DNA of 64,000 bases from Aporrectodea caliginosa (lineage: Eukaryota; Annelida; Clitellata; Crassiclitellata; Lumbricidae). The DNA lies in the NCBI GenBank assembly GCA_020284085.1, contig JACEVL010000029.1:1844348-1908347 (forward strand). The letters are read 5' to 3'. The notes under the pieces are model-generated. The model made no database searches. It had not been told where the DNA came from and was given only the letters and a program-made list of their open reading frames with translations. Both the position numbers and the translations under genes were made by a program. Shown piece by piece: positions 54,312 to 64,000 of this stretch. How positions within the stretch are numbered: the first letter of the stretch is position 1; each line of letters opens with the position of its first letter.

Positions 54312-54999
54312 TTGCTACTTATGACTAAGTCAGTAAGTTAGTAAGTAAGAAATTAAGTATATCATTTTATTCAACCAACTGCTAACTTCACTTTGGTGTA
54401 GGCCTACATGAAAGTTTTAAGAAATCGTGAATCCATCATCCTATGCTATGGTGCTATGATGAACCAGTACTTCAATAGTCTGTTCACTTCTTTTTTCTAG
54501 TATTATATAAATGTCATAAATAGCAATTTTAGCAAAAATGACTGTTAATAGTAATTTTTATAAGCCTAGAATCTCTTTGGTTGCAGCGCGTTTAATATAT
54601 TCGCTAGATGACAGGATATACTCTCTAAAACTCCAGCTCAGTTCTCACTGTAGCGAAACACTTTAATCGTCGCCATTTTGTGCTGATGTTAGTTTAAACC
54701 GAATTATGGAGAAATTCTACTTTAATGCCAAACCTGGTTAGATTCTATAACTCTGTGCATATAATTTAGTGGACGAACACATTTAATTAACGGCAGCAAA
54801 GTCAACGAGAGAGTTGCTAATAATTATAATCGTGGTTTGATCTTAATCTTTAATTCCCCGTAGTTAAATTGTAATCATGACAAAGACCTAGCGTGGTCTT
54901 GATGTATATCGATGTTTACTTGCCTGTATACTGCCTATTCAAATGTTTATTTTGTTAATTATGTTAATTCGGGTCGGACTTAGAACCCCCGTAGACGAT
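54312..54999. other. Stretch without a recognisable gene
   Basis: AT-rich with one TAGGCCTA at 54399-54406. No coding similarity. Confidence 0.4.
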
Positions 55000-55390
55000 G
55001 GATGGAAAGTCGGCATTAGTATAGAATCGGGGACCGCTAGTTACGGTATATTTAGGACGACACTAACCCTAACCCTGACCCGGTTAGACTCTCACGACGC
55101 GTAACAACGACGAATAACCTCAACATAACCGACATGGATTAGAAAACTAAAGTTACGTCTTGAGGGTCGGTTAGGGTCAGGGTTAGGGTTAGTGTCGTCA
55201 ATAAAAGAGAGATAAAAAGTCCCGCGGTGCTTAATAGGGAAGAAAGGCATAGAAATTTATTCGGGTGAAGTATTTGCCGGAAGTTGTTTATTCCAGCCAA
55301 TGAGAGTATGCCTAATGATACCATAGATTATATACTATCTATACGAAACTAGCGGTCCCTGTTTCTATGGTAATGCCGGAAACTCATTCG
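55000..55390. mobile_element. Inverted-repeat element with telomere-like inner repeats
   Basis: GGCATTAGTATAGAATCGGG ACCGCTAGTTACG at left and the reversed right side GGCATTACCATAGAAACAGG GACCGCTAGTTTCG form imperfect ~45-bp arms. Inside, ACGACACTAACCCTAACCC and GGGTTAGGGTTAGTGTCGT are a second inverted pair. Ends not sharply defined. Confidence 0.55.
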
Positions 55391-55925
55391 GGTGAACATC
55401 AGACCACTAAATGTCGTTAGACTTCAGTTCCTTGTCGTGCATCGTTCTTTTTATTATCCATCTAGTTTAACTTACGGAAATCTTGTTTGTTTGAGCCACA
55501 GGCTAAAAAGTCAAATCTTGCGACGACTAATTCGATCACTTACAATCATTCAATCGTCATGAAACTTGGCAGATAGACTCGCCCTCGCAGACACTTCATT
55601 CTATAAAAATTTCAGCTCCCCAAAAAGGCTAGCTTATAGAATCGGGGACTCCACTTTTCGAATCGGGGAATCACCTTTTCCGATACGCAGCGTTGCCATT
55701 GGCCGCAACAAAAACGGGCGCGCTGCCTCATTAAACGCACGCTATGTCGTAAATTGTACGCGGACTATTTTCAGAGTACACGTTATAGGATACTAGATGG
55801 ATATAGTAAAAAACTTTGTTGTTACGGGCTGTATTTTATTAACTTGTTCTTTATAACTCGTATACGTCTACAAGCGTAAATAAGGTAAATGGCTATGTTG
55901 ATTATTTTCCCCGTTGTACATGTAG
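55391..55925. other. Stretch without a recognisable gene
   Basis: A short repeat ATCGGGGACT/ATCGGGGAATC near 55640-55675 echoes the 55020 element. Nothing coding. Confidence 0.4.
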
Positions 55926-55934
55926 CATTATTAT

Positions 55935-56580
55935 TTGTCATCAATCGAACTTCTACTTTGGCGAGAATCCTTCCAATCGATCCTGCTTCCATTAGGCCAA
56001 AATTCGTATCAATTCAGCTTCTTTTTAAGCAGGAATTATTTTTATCAATACAATTTTTATTTGATTAAGAATTATTTTCTATCAATTCAGCTTCTATTTA
56101 ACTTAAGCAAGATTCTTTTCATTTAAAAAAGATTATCAATCCGACTTCTATTTAGTAAGAATTTTTTCATCAGTGCAACTTGTGTTTGACCAGCACTGAA
56201 ACCCATGCAATGGCCATAATTAAATACTCTAAAACTACTTTTACCTAAATAAGTAATGTAAAGTTGGGCAATTAAGAAATCTTACACTTACCGTTAGTTC
56301 TACCACAGGATATCTACAGATAAACCTGCATTTTAGGATATTTTATTCTTGTTTATTTCAATGACTTTTTTGTCATCAATCCAACTCCTATTTACGTATG
56401 TATTATTTTCATCAATCCAACTTCTAGTTTCACAAGAGACTATTTTCATCAATCCAACTTCAATTTCAATGCAAAACCTCATTCCATTAATCCAACTTCA
56501 TTTTAACGCAAAAATTCTTTCATTAATCCAACTTCCCTTTTAACGCAAGAATTATTTTCACCAAACCGACTTCTATTCTT
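55935..56580 (-). repeat. 37-40 bp minisatellite, reversed orientation
   Basis: TCATCAATCCAACTTCTATTT units with CGCAAGAATTATTT spacers, in two clusters (55935-56180 and 56365-56575). Same unit as 7098-7510. Confidence 0.85.
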
Positions 56581-57340
56581 CTTATTCTTCAGTGTTCTGC
56601 TCTTAGGCTAAAGGAATGAAGCAATGCCATTCTTCTCTATTTGGTGCCTATTCCTTTATTTCTTTATAATCCTTGCCTGTTTCTTTTATCCATCATCCAC
56701 TCCTACATTGTATGTCTTGGTCTTCCAGGTCGTTTCTTCCCTTAAATTCTTCCTTCAAGCACTGGCTTTAGATATTCGGATATTACGAATACGACGTCTA
56801 TATATGATCCATATAGTGTGATGCACCATATGAGACTTTATACCATTCTTTCTTTACATCGAGACGGGAGAGTGAGATATGAGGACGAACGGGTAGACCG
56901 GGATGACTGGATGGTGAAGAGTGTGCGAAGGTACTTTGGCTACTATTATTGCATTGAGTTGTAGGTTAGAGATAAGACTCTGAAGTGGATGCGCTCAGGG
57001 ATTTTTCAGCCAGTAGAGTGATTTAAGAGCGGGAGTGATAGTGTGATGCTTTGGTGCATATGGTGATGCTTCAGTGTATATTAATGAACAGTCATTCTAC
57101 TGTATTGAGCTGCGATGAAATTATGTTCTATAAACATGTTTAATGCTGATGCTTTACTTGTTTTTTAGGCAGTCTATGAAAATGACGAGCAACATTCTTT
57201 CAGAGCTTCAAAATCTAATTGTAAGACAAGGCTTTCAGCCTAATAATATTAGAGTGGATTTCTTTTACTCCAACTTTGTCTATAGTCAGCTATTTTATCT
57301 TCACTAAATAATTATATCCTAAATAATAGCATGAATTGCG
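56581..57340. other. Stretch without a recognisable gene
   Basis: No coding similarity, repeat or RNA gene recognised. Confidence 0.4.
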
Positions 57341-57344
57341 TCTT

Positions 57345-57475
57345 GACCTCCTCAGCCTTTCTCTTCCTCTGTTTCGGAAACGCCTGAAGACTGTCTTATT
57401 TGTTAGAGCCCTGGGTCGGGGAGCGCCTCTGAATCTCGGAGTGGCGCTATACAAATGTTCAATTACAATTACATG
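57345..57475 (+). pseudogene. LINE 3' end fragment
   Basis: SLPLFRKRLKTVLFVRALGR, then GGAGCGCCTCTGAATCTCGGAGTGGCGCTATACAAATG and (ATTAC)n. Same terminal block as 1374-1651 and 33140-33290. Confidence 0.7.
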
Positions 57476-57954
57476 GTGGCCAATTGGGTATAGGATGCAT
57501 TTCCCCAAAACTGCTGAATTCTTGGCCTTCTTATGAGTCATGGTGGCCGATTGGTTAGATGTTGCATTATCCCACATAGTGCTGGACACCTGTCTTCGTG
57601 TGGGTTGCAGTGGCCAATTGGTCGGAGGGCTCTCTTCCCCAAAGCCTCCTAAACTCCTAAGTATTCTCATGGGGCGTGGTGGCCAGTTGATTTCCATAGT
57701 AATATCCTTAAAAGCTGCTTTATAAATAATATGAATATGTATGTATGTTTACATACATTTTAGCTACTTCAAAATACATGCCTCACAATCTCTTCCCTTT
57801 CCCTCAAATTTTTAAACCCCATGGATGTAGAGTTGTAGACTTTGACATGAAGCTGATTGAACTGATATTAGTATGTTTTGTTGTTACCCTTCCTGTGTTT
57901 CACAATCTAAATTTTCGTGATTATTTTTTTAAAATTAGTTTTAATCAAATCAAG

Positions 57955-58197
57955 GGCGAACTGCTCTTCGAGACGTGTCAGGAAATCCAGACGGAGCTGA
58001 GGAAACGTCACAGGTCGAGATTTCCTTTGTCGGTGTTGGATCTAAGTGTGGATCTAAGTGAAAACATCTTCCACCTGGAATGGAGGAACCGCCTGGATCA
58101 GACCCTTGTGGACTGGGTCGACGTCTTTGTGGCGCAGGATCCAAACTTAGCAAGTCCAACTGGTTCTCTCGAAAATTACATATCGCTGATGTAACGT
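57955..58197 (+). other. Candidate terminal coding exon of an unidentified gene
   Basis: After a T-rich tract and AATCAAG (an acceptable splice acceptor), an open frame runs GELLFETCQEIQTELRKRH, then FPLSVLDLSVDLSENIFHLE, then NRLDQTLVDWVDVFVAQDPN to a stop at 58194. The base composition is richer and more codon-like than its surroundings, and AATAAA follows at about 58253. I recognise no family, and no matching upstream exon was found. It could equally be chance or a decayed element. Confidence 0.25.
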
Positions 58198-58424
58198 TCG
58201 TTCTCTCAGTACATTAATGCTTATTCAGTGGTCAGAATTGTGTTCTGTTGAAAAAATAAACAAGAGAATACTATAGAAGGCAAGATGTTAGATGGAAGTT
58301 CATTTGAAAGATTGTTATGTGCCCGTACTGTGATATGCTATGTTTCGTTTCAATGGTGATTCAGATAGATCATTGTGAATTCATTTCTTTTATCAGGAAG
58401 ATGGATTGCCTGACCTGTATAATT

Positions 58425-58580
58425 TATGGATGGATATATAAACAATGAATGGATGGATAGATGTATGGCTGGACAGGTATATGCCGTCTATGGATGGATG
58501 GGTGAATAAATAGATGCATGTAACTGAATGGAGAGATGGATTAGGCAAATGGGTGGATGAATGGATAGACAGATGGACAC
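58425..58580. repeat. Degenerate (GGAT)n tract
   Basis: ATGGATGGATAGATG-like units with many substitutions. Open frames over it are artefacts. Confidence 0.75.
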
Positions 58581-58693
58581 ATACCATCTATTGATAGGTA
58601 TAATAATAATCGTTTAATAGTTCAAACTGACAAGTACGCAGTAAGATTACAATGTCATGACGTAGTAACATATGATAACAAGTTTAATGGGAA

Positions 58694-58970
58694 TTGAATT
58701 TGACTGCGTCCATCTGTTCTACAGTTCTACTGCTCATTTTAGTCGCCCTAGGGAGTGGAAGGCTGAGTCAACCTCAAGGGGCTAGCGGCTATCGAACCCG
58801 CGTCCTTTTGACCTTCATACCAACATGTATAATTCAATCCACGAGGGTCTCAACCAACTCCCCTCGCATACACGGATGGAAATATACTCTTTTCAGCCGT
58901 GATTGGGGCTGCGCCTCCGAGTAGATATCTTGATGGGGCGCTATACTAAGTTCCTTTGATTGATTGATTT
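58694..58970 (+). mobile_element. SINE/LINE tail fragment
   Basis: Ends CGTGATTGGGGCTGCGCCTCCGAGTAG...CTTGATGGGGCGCTATACTAAG, followed by (GATT)n. This is the shared LINE/SINE 3' block; the upstream part is only loosely similar. Confidence 0.6.
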
Positions 58971-59140
58971 GGATGGATTGATACACGAATGGCTGGACAA
59001 TTGGATGGATGAACAAATGAATAATAGACAAATGGATAGACAGATATACTTAGGTGGATAAATGAATAGACAAATTGATGGACAGATACACATGAAGGAT
59101 AGATGGATAAATGAATTATAGACGAATGGATGGGTGTCAC
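58965..59140. repeat. Degenerate (GGAT/GACA)n tract
   Basis: GGATGGATTGATACACGAATGG and similar units over about 170 bp. Confidence 0.7.
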
Positions 59141-59549
59141 TTTTGAGATTTGTTGATCGTTTTTTGGATCGATGTGCAGTTCGGCAACTTCACGGGTCGT
59201 TTTGCTATTGTTTATGCAAGATACATGAACATTAATATATACTCCAGAGTGTCGACCTTATTAGGTACGACCAGCCTTCCTCCCTGAAAGCGCACAGCCC
59301 AGCCCCTGTAATTTCAGTCCTCTATGCATCTGTTTCCTGTATCGCAAGAGGGTGCGATTAGACATTAGAAAATTAAATTTTAGCTGGAGTATTGTAGATC
59401 AGTTGGATATGTTTCCACAGGAAATAGTAGGCTGTCTCCACACTTTCAAACAGATAAGTTTACTGGACAGTTGAACGGGACGAAAAACCCACTAAAAGCT
59501 TATCTATAGTTTACGTAGCGTGTCGACTGTAGGCCTAAATGTTGATATT

Positions 59550-59655
59550 CTGTCGAGGTCGTCAGAACGGCGAGTGGTTTTCCTCACACAACCGATTAAG
59601 GTCGCACTAGGAAGAGATTCAGTATCGTCTTCATCATATGACCAGAGACAGAACA
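59550..59655. repeat. About 105-bp direct repeat, copy 1 (partner 60046-60160)
   Basis: TGTCGAGGTCGTCAGAACGGCG through CACTAGGAAGAGATTCAGTA is identical in both copies. Then TATCG here versus TAGGCCTATCG in copy 2. Confidence 0.9.
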
Positions 59656-59676
59656 ATTCATTCATTCATTCATTTC

Positions 59677-59832
59677 AGATATTTATATAGCGCCCCCCCT
59701 TCAAGATTTCTACTCAGAGGCGCTCCCGACTACAGCGCGGACACTGAATCGGAGTTTCACGCCGAAGCGCATGAGCAATATTAAGCCTGATATTGACGAA
59801 GCGCATGAACAATATTAAGCCTGATATTGACG
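59677..59832 (-). mobile_element. 5'-truncated SINE with terminal 35-bp duplication
   Basis: Reverse strand carries GCGTGAAACTCCGATTCAGTGTCCGCGC and GGGAGCGCCTCTGAGTAG...GGGCGCTATATAAAT. The sequence GAAGCGCATGARCAATATTAAGCCTGATATTGACGA is present twice in tandem at its truncated end (59764-59832). Confidence 0.8.
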
Positions 59833-60045
59833 AGTCGACCATCCACTAATAACTTTCACATTTATAACTGCGCTATATAAGGCATCACCCTGCCAGAGCG
59901 TCCACTTATAATGATAATATCCCATCTGGGACCCATCTAATATCCAGTTTTTCTCCCTGAACACGCGCTCCTGCCAGCCCTTTAACCAAGACTAATTAAC
60001 TCGGACTAATCTAAATCCTGTGTCCCTGTTTCTTAAGAATTTCTG

Positions 60046-60160
60046 TCGAGGTCGTCAGAACGGCGAGTGGTTTTCCTCACACAACCGATTAAGGTCGCAC
60101 TAGGAAGAGATTCAGTAGGCCTATCGTTTCATCATATGACCCAAAACAGAGACACGGTCT
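60046..60160. repeat. About 105-bp direct repeat, copy 2
   Basis: Partner of 59550-59655, with TAGGCCTA at 60116-60123. Confidence 0.9.
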
Positions 60161-60189
60161 ATAAATACAGACACGGTAAAGACAAGATC

Positions 60190-60300
60190 CCATACTTAAG
60201 TCTGCCTACCCAATCTCCACCCGAAATTGCTCAGCGTCATCAATTTGTGCTTAAATATTGGCGCTTCACAAATGCAGAAATAAAAATTTCCAAGCAAATG
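60190..60300 (+). mobile_element. SINE tail (CAGCGTCATCAATTTGTGC)
   Basis: AAATTGCTCAGCGTCATCAATTTGTGCTTAAATATTGGCGCTTCACAAATGCA parallels the SINE ends at 41690 and 50925. Confidence 0.6.
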
Positions 60301-61060
60301 TAAAGTCTTGACAACTATTTCTTTAACAAATTATAATGATAAATTCATCGAGAAACGAGCCAAAAAGGTCGCTTTAGAGAAATAGTGTAGACCTATACAA
60401 AATTTAGTAGTGCACACCACGTGCTTTAACCGGTTCGAAAGACGCGTAAATTAGCTTAGAACCACTGGAATGCGCAATAGCCTATACTTCTAAAAGTTGT
60501 GATAAAGCTTTCAAGCAAAGCTATTCTATCACGCTGCGCATTGGTATTCGTTTCCTCAAACCTAGTAATTTTCAATGTCATGCCCAACTAAGTTCCCAAA
60601 CGATATAAAATTCAGCCTAACTAACTAAATCATCCATCGTCTTCTACCAACGACCTTATATATATAAGGTCTTCTACCTCTGATCGGAAAAGAACAACTT
60701 TCCGGTATTTTCCTATTTATAGCAAAGATTTTAACAGGGATTTTGATTTATAGATTCCTTGCATTCAGACCCAAGACCACAGATGGCGGAGAGAAGCAAT
60801 TTCCAAGCGCAACGATTTATTTATCACTAGGCCTATTTCTTGATCGCGACTTATCCAAGCGGATAAGAAACCATAATAATTAGGCCTAAGAATTATAGTG
60901 TTTGATATGGTATCTAGTAGCGCTGACAGGCTAAAAAAAAGGGTGGGCTATACACATGCAATACCAGCAAAATGAAACTATCGCGATACTCTGCGATAAA
61001 GAAAAAGTATCGGCGATACAAAGTATTAACAAAGATTTTAGAGTCGTAGTCTATGACTGT
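60301..61060. other. Stretch without a recognisable gene
   Basis: TAGGCCTA at 60828-60835 and 60881-60888. No coding similarity. Confidence 0.4.
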
Positions 61061-61064
61061 AAAA

Positions 61065-61165
61065 TCGTTGGTATTAATAATAATAATATTCTTTATTGAA
61101 ACAATCCGGTTGACAAATCGCAACCGGTTACAGTGTACAGTAGGGTGGAGTGAAAAAATATTTTT
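61065..61165 (-). mobile_element. SINE 3' fragment, (ATT)n-tailed family
   Basis: Reverse strand: GTAACCGGTTGCGATTTGTCAACCGGATTGTTTCAATAAAGAATATTATTATT, parallel to 49790-49835. Confidence 0.65.
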
Positions 61166-61595
61166 TTGAGCAAACGTTTTCCAATAGTGATCAAAAGTTG
61201 CCAGTATGTTAGAGTAAGTAGTGTGCAAAATATTTTTGATTTTGCTTGATGTCTTCTGCCCTCTACCGGCGGTTAAATATTTGCATGGGAAATTCTGTGA
61301 AGACACATCAATGTTAATGCATTTTTTTAAACTGTGGGCGAATCTTAAGATCGATTCGCCATATCAGATCAGGCAGTTGTGGAAATCTCACCTGGTGTGA
61401 TAGGCTACAGGACTGTGGAAGCGTAATGCCCAATGAGTGCAGCGACGTCATCTCAAGGAACACAATTAGGAGAGAACGAAAGAAGGGCCGAAGCTCTGCT
61501 AATGCTGTGTTGATGCCCTCCGCATTTCTTTTTTAACGGTCGAAAGGACAGAACCGTAGTTCATGAGATGTGAACGGAAAATTGCATCGCAGAGT

Positions 61596-61640
61596 TCATT
61601 CATTCATTTCGGAAATTTATATAGCGCCTCCTAGATCTGT
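61596..61640 (-). mobile_element. SINE tail remnant
   Basis: ATTCATTCATTTCGGAAATTTATATAGCGCCTCC, the same tail and (ATTC)n flank as 59655-59695. Confidence 0.55.
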
Positions 61641-62308
61641 CTGAAAGATGTTTTTTTATTATTGTAACTTGCAAACATTGTAATTTGTTAGTTCAATCAC
61701 AGAATAGATAAAGCGGTTCAATGCTATGTTCCGGTTTTTTGCCAGTTCTTAGCTCGGAACGCATTTCATAGTTCAGCACTACGTGCGTTTCCTTTTCAGT
61801 AACTTGGGATTTTTTGGTGCACTTTTGGCCAATCTTGGGATTTTACTGGCAAGAGCTTGGGATTTCAGAAAATGGAGAGTGGTTGGTCTGCCTCTATGTG
61901 TATTATTGGTCATTCAGTTAAATAATTATAAGGATTATACAGATACGAATTTAATAACACGTCAATATTATGTTCACAACATGTAATTTTAATGCTCTAC
62001 ATTTCTCGGCAATTGGTCGACTACAGAATAATTAATGTTTTGCGTTAAACAACGAGACGGTCCACCGAGGAGCGATTAACGGTCTATTTGTCGTCGTCCA
62101 ACCTGAGAAAACTGGGTCAGGTCAGATCAAATTAATGGCATGTACACTACGCTATTAAATCACGCAGTAATCTTTAACTTATTTTTTAATTTCATATTAA
62201 ACTAACTTAAGGCGGAACTAGTGTCAACTGTTACGAAGGCCGTGTACCGTTCTATTTTCAAAATATGAACGTAGCAAAAAATGTGAACAACTGAACACAT
62301 TTGTACAG
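61641..62308. other. Stretch without a recognisable gene
   Basis: No coding similarity, repeat or RNA gene recognised. Confidence 0.4.
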
Positions 62309-62313
62309 ACTGC

Positions 62314-62598
62314 CGGGGTGCTGGCCGAATCCCCGAAACCCGAATCCCCGAAAGGCATTTCGGCCGGATCCCCGAAATTGATTTTCTAAGTCCAACTCGA
62401 AAGAATATTATTAACGAATAAACATTTGAATAGGCATTATATCGATATACATCAAGGCCCCGCTAAGTCTATGTCATGTTTACAATTTAACTCTGAATAG
62501 CTCGGCCGCTTTCTAGAAAACTGTTTTCGGGAAATCGGGCTTTCGTCTGTTTTCAGCATGTTCGTGGATTCGGGTTTCGGGGATTCGGGCTGACCCCG
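62314..62598. mobile_element. 285-bp MITE with 33-bp inverted repeats
   Basis: Left CGGGGTGCTGGCCGAATCCC and right (reversed) CGGGGTCAGCCCGAATCCC, both continuing CGAAACCCGAATCC. Flanks ACTGC (62309-62313 and 62599-62603), a 5-bp duplication. Repeated ATCCCCGAAA inside. Confidence 0.8.
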
Positions 62599-62603
62599 AC
62601 TGC

Positions 62604-63045
62604 CGTACGTATTCAACCCTAGAATTCCCACATTTATCTAGCGACTGTTGAAATATTTAACATTTATCTAGCGACTGTCATTATCCACTAAAGCGTAGAC
62701 ATATCAGACAGTTATGCTGTCATGTATAGAAGTGAAACGAGAAAATAGTAGACGCGTTCTGTAGTTTTTTTTAATGAACTGATTGGATCAATTAAACTTT
62801 ACCTTGTGATTTAGTGTTTTTGCCTTTGTGCATAATTATTCCATTTATACATTTTTTGATAAGTGTTGATTTCCATTGTGTTTAGATGAATACATTGGAG
62901 AAGATATGCCTGTGCATTGTTGCGCGCAATGCCAGTTGCTACAAACTAGAGGACTTTAAAGGTTTTCATTGCAAATCTTCTTAAACAAAAAAAACCCATT
63001 TAGCATCACAATTAAAAGAACAATTTATTCGATTGTTTGGCACTT
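62604..63045. other. Stretch without a recognisable gene
   Basis: A short direct repeat ACATTTATCTAGCGACTG occurs twice at 62630-62680. Nothing coding. Confidence 0.45.
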
Positions 63046-63049
63046 TCAA

Positions 63050-63400
63050 TCGTGTCTACATTTGACTTGAGACCCTCATTGGTCAGCTGCATTGGCTTAC
63101 TGTTGAATTCAGAATAAGATTCAAACTGGCGTGTCTGACCTATAAAACAGTCACAACGAGCACTCCTACCTACCTTCAACCACTAGTTTCTCCGTAGGCC
63201 TACATTCCGCCCAGCAGTCTAATCTTCGGGTATGGGTGTTTTGATTGAGCCTCGGTGTAGCACTGTCATGGGCTCTTGTGCATTTCATGTTACTATCCTT
63301 AAAGGAATGGAATCACCTGCCAGTGTCTGTTCGTTGTTCGAACTCTATCTCTTTCTTTAAGAAAAATGCCTCAAATTTAACTATTTATTTTAACTATTTA
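63050..63400 (+). pseudogene. LINE (CR1/L2-like) 3' coding fragment
   Basis: LHWLTVEFRIRFKLACLTYK and TPTYLQPLVSP, then after frame changes CAFHVTIL and KEWNHLPVSVRCSNSISFFKK. This is the canonical tail of CR1/L2 polyproteins. Several frame breaks. TAGGCCTA at 63195-63202 interrupts it. Confidence 0.75.
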
Positions 63401-64000
63401 ACTCATTGACTTTCAAACATCTTGATATCTAACAGCTCTTCAACTGGCCACTGTCTAACCGCGCCCAAGATTCACATTTCGGTGTGACCTTGTGCACGTT
63501 AAAAGTGTTTGTAATAATAATAATGCATCATTTTGAATGGTCTGGTGTAATAGTTTATGCCTTTCTAAATGAATTTATTATTTCTTCTTTTTCAGCATTA
63601 AACGTGTACATACTTGAAGAACTGGTGTCGTATCTCGGTGCTTATCAACTGAATCGACTTCACGACATCTTCATCAAAGCCAGTGAATATATATATAAAT
63701 ATTTGCAAATTTATTATTGCAGCTAGTCTTTCCAGAATGAAATCTACAAATTAAGTCTTTTAATAAGTAATAATAATAATGACAGTTTACATGGCGCTGT
63801 AACAAAACCATGATGCCTCACAGTCAACTAACAGCAGGGTGAACCTTAGAAAACAAATAACTCTTGAGTCCATGTTTGATGGAGTCAATTGAGTTGGCCG
63901 CTCGCAGGTGAGTTAACTGCTTGCAGGGCATGAGGATGAGCATCTGGGGCCGGTCGCTGAGAAAGTGCGGTCAACAAAGCGAGTTCTCATCTGTCATATG
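63401..64000. other. Window end, no recognisable gene
   Basis: A frame at 63484-63726 shows no family similarity. A short AAT run sits at about 63765. Nothing else seen. Confidence 0.4.

Noticed and set aside
57745..57954. Upstream part of the 149-codon frame ending at 58194
   Set aside because: AT-rich, includes a probable intron-like T-rich tract, and has no protein-like pattern; only the last part is kept as a weak exon candidate.

Overview
This window looks like animal nuclear DNA, most likely from a marine invertebrate deuterostome such as an echinoderm. That is an inference from three things: C2H2 zinc-finger paralogues, abundant CR1/L2-like LINE debris with tRNA-headed SINEs, and a large excess of the octamer TAGGCCTA. 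No ribosomal RNA gene, convincing functional tRNA, CRISPR array or bacterial-type operon was seen. Species cannot be fixed from the sequence alone.

Layout. 1-2.98 kb holds transposon debris. 3.3-25.3 kb is a tandem cluster of three poly-C2H2 zinc-finger genes, all on the minus strand (4323-5887, 9580-11121, 19941-22496). They share homologous 5' and 3' flanks, so a unit of several kb was duplicated. The middle copy is intact, the third has expanded its finger array to about 23 fingers, and the first has lost its C-terminal frame. Because the flanks are duplicated, later insertions can be read against natural empty sites: an hAT-type MITE at 11525-11877, a SINE at 15691-15928, a TTAA element at 22936-25205 and a CGTCTAC-repeat MITE at 25387-25795.

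25.85-29.73 kb is a large inverted-repeat element. It carries a decayed transposase/XPG-like nuclease ORF (Academ-like by my reading) between arrays of a 153-bp repeat. 30.35-32.1 kb is a P-element-like THAP transposase pseudogene that has lost its catalytic centre. 33.8-52.3 kb has no recognisable gene. It is built from at least three short degenerate repeat families (here called A, B and C), many SINEs, a non-autonomous Helitron, microsatellites and two long RNA-like hairpins. 52.3-64 kb holds more LINE fragments, a fourth TTAA element, a TA-flanked MITE, minisatellites and little else.

The most interesting observation is a 6-bp insertion that turns TA into TAGGCCTA. In at least five paralogous comparisons one copy has TA and the other has TAGGCCTA; two of these lie inside zinc-finger coding sequence and add two residues in frame. 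About 20 exact copies occur in the window, plus variants TAGGGCCTA and TAGGCCCTA. This is what 2-3 nt excision footprints of a TA-inserting transposon with GGG...CCC ends would look like. One element with exactly those ends is present at 53949-54309.
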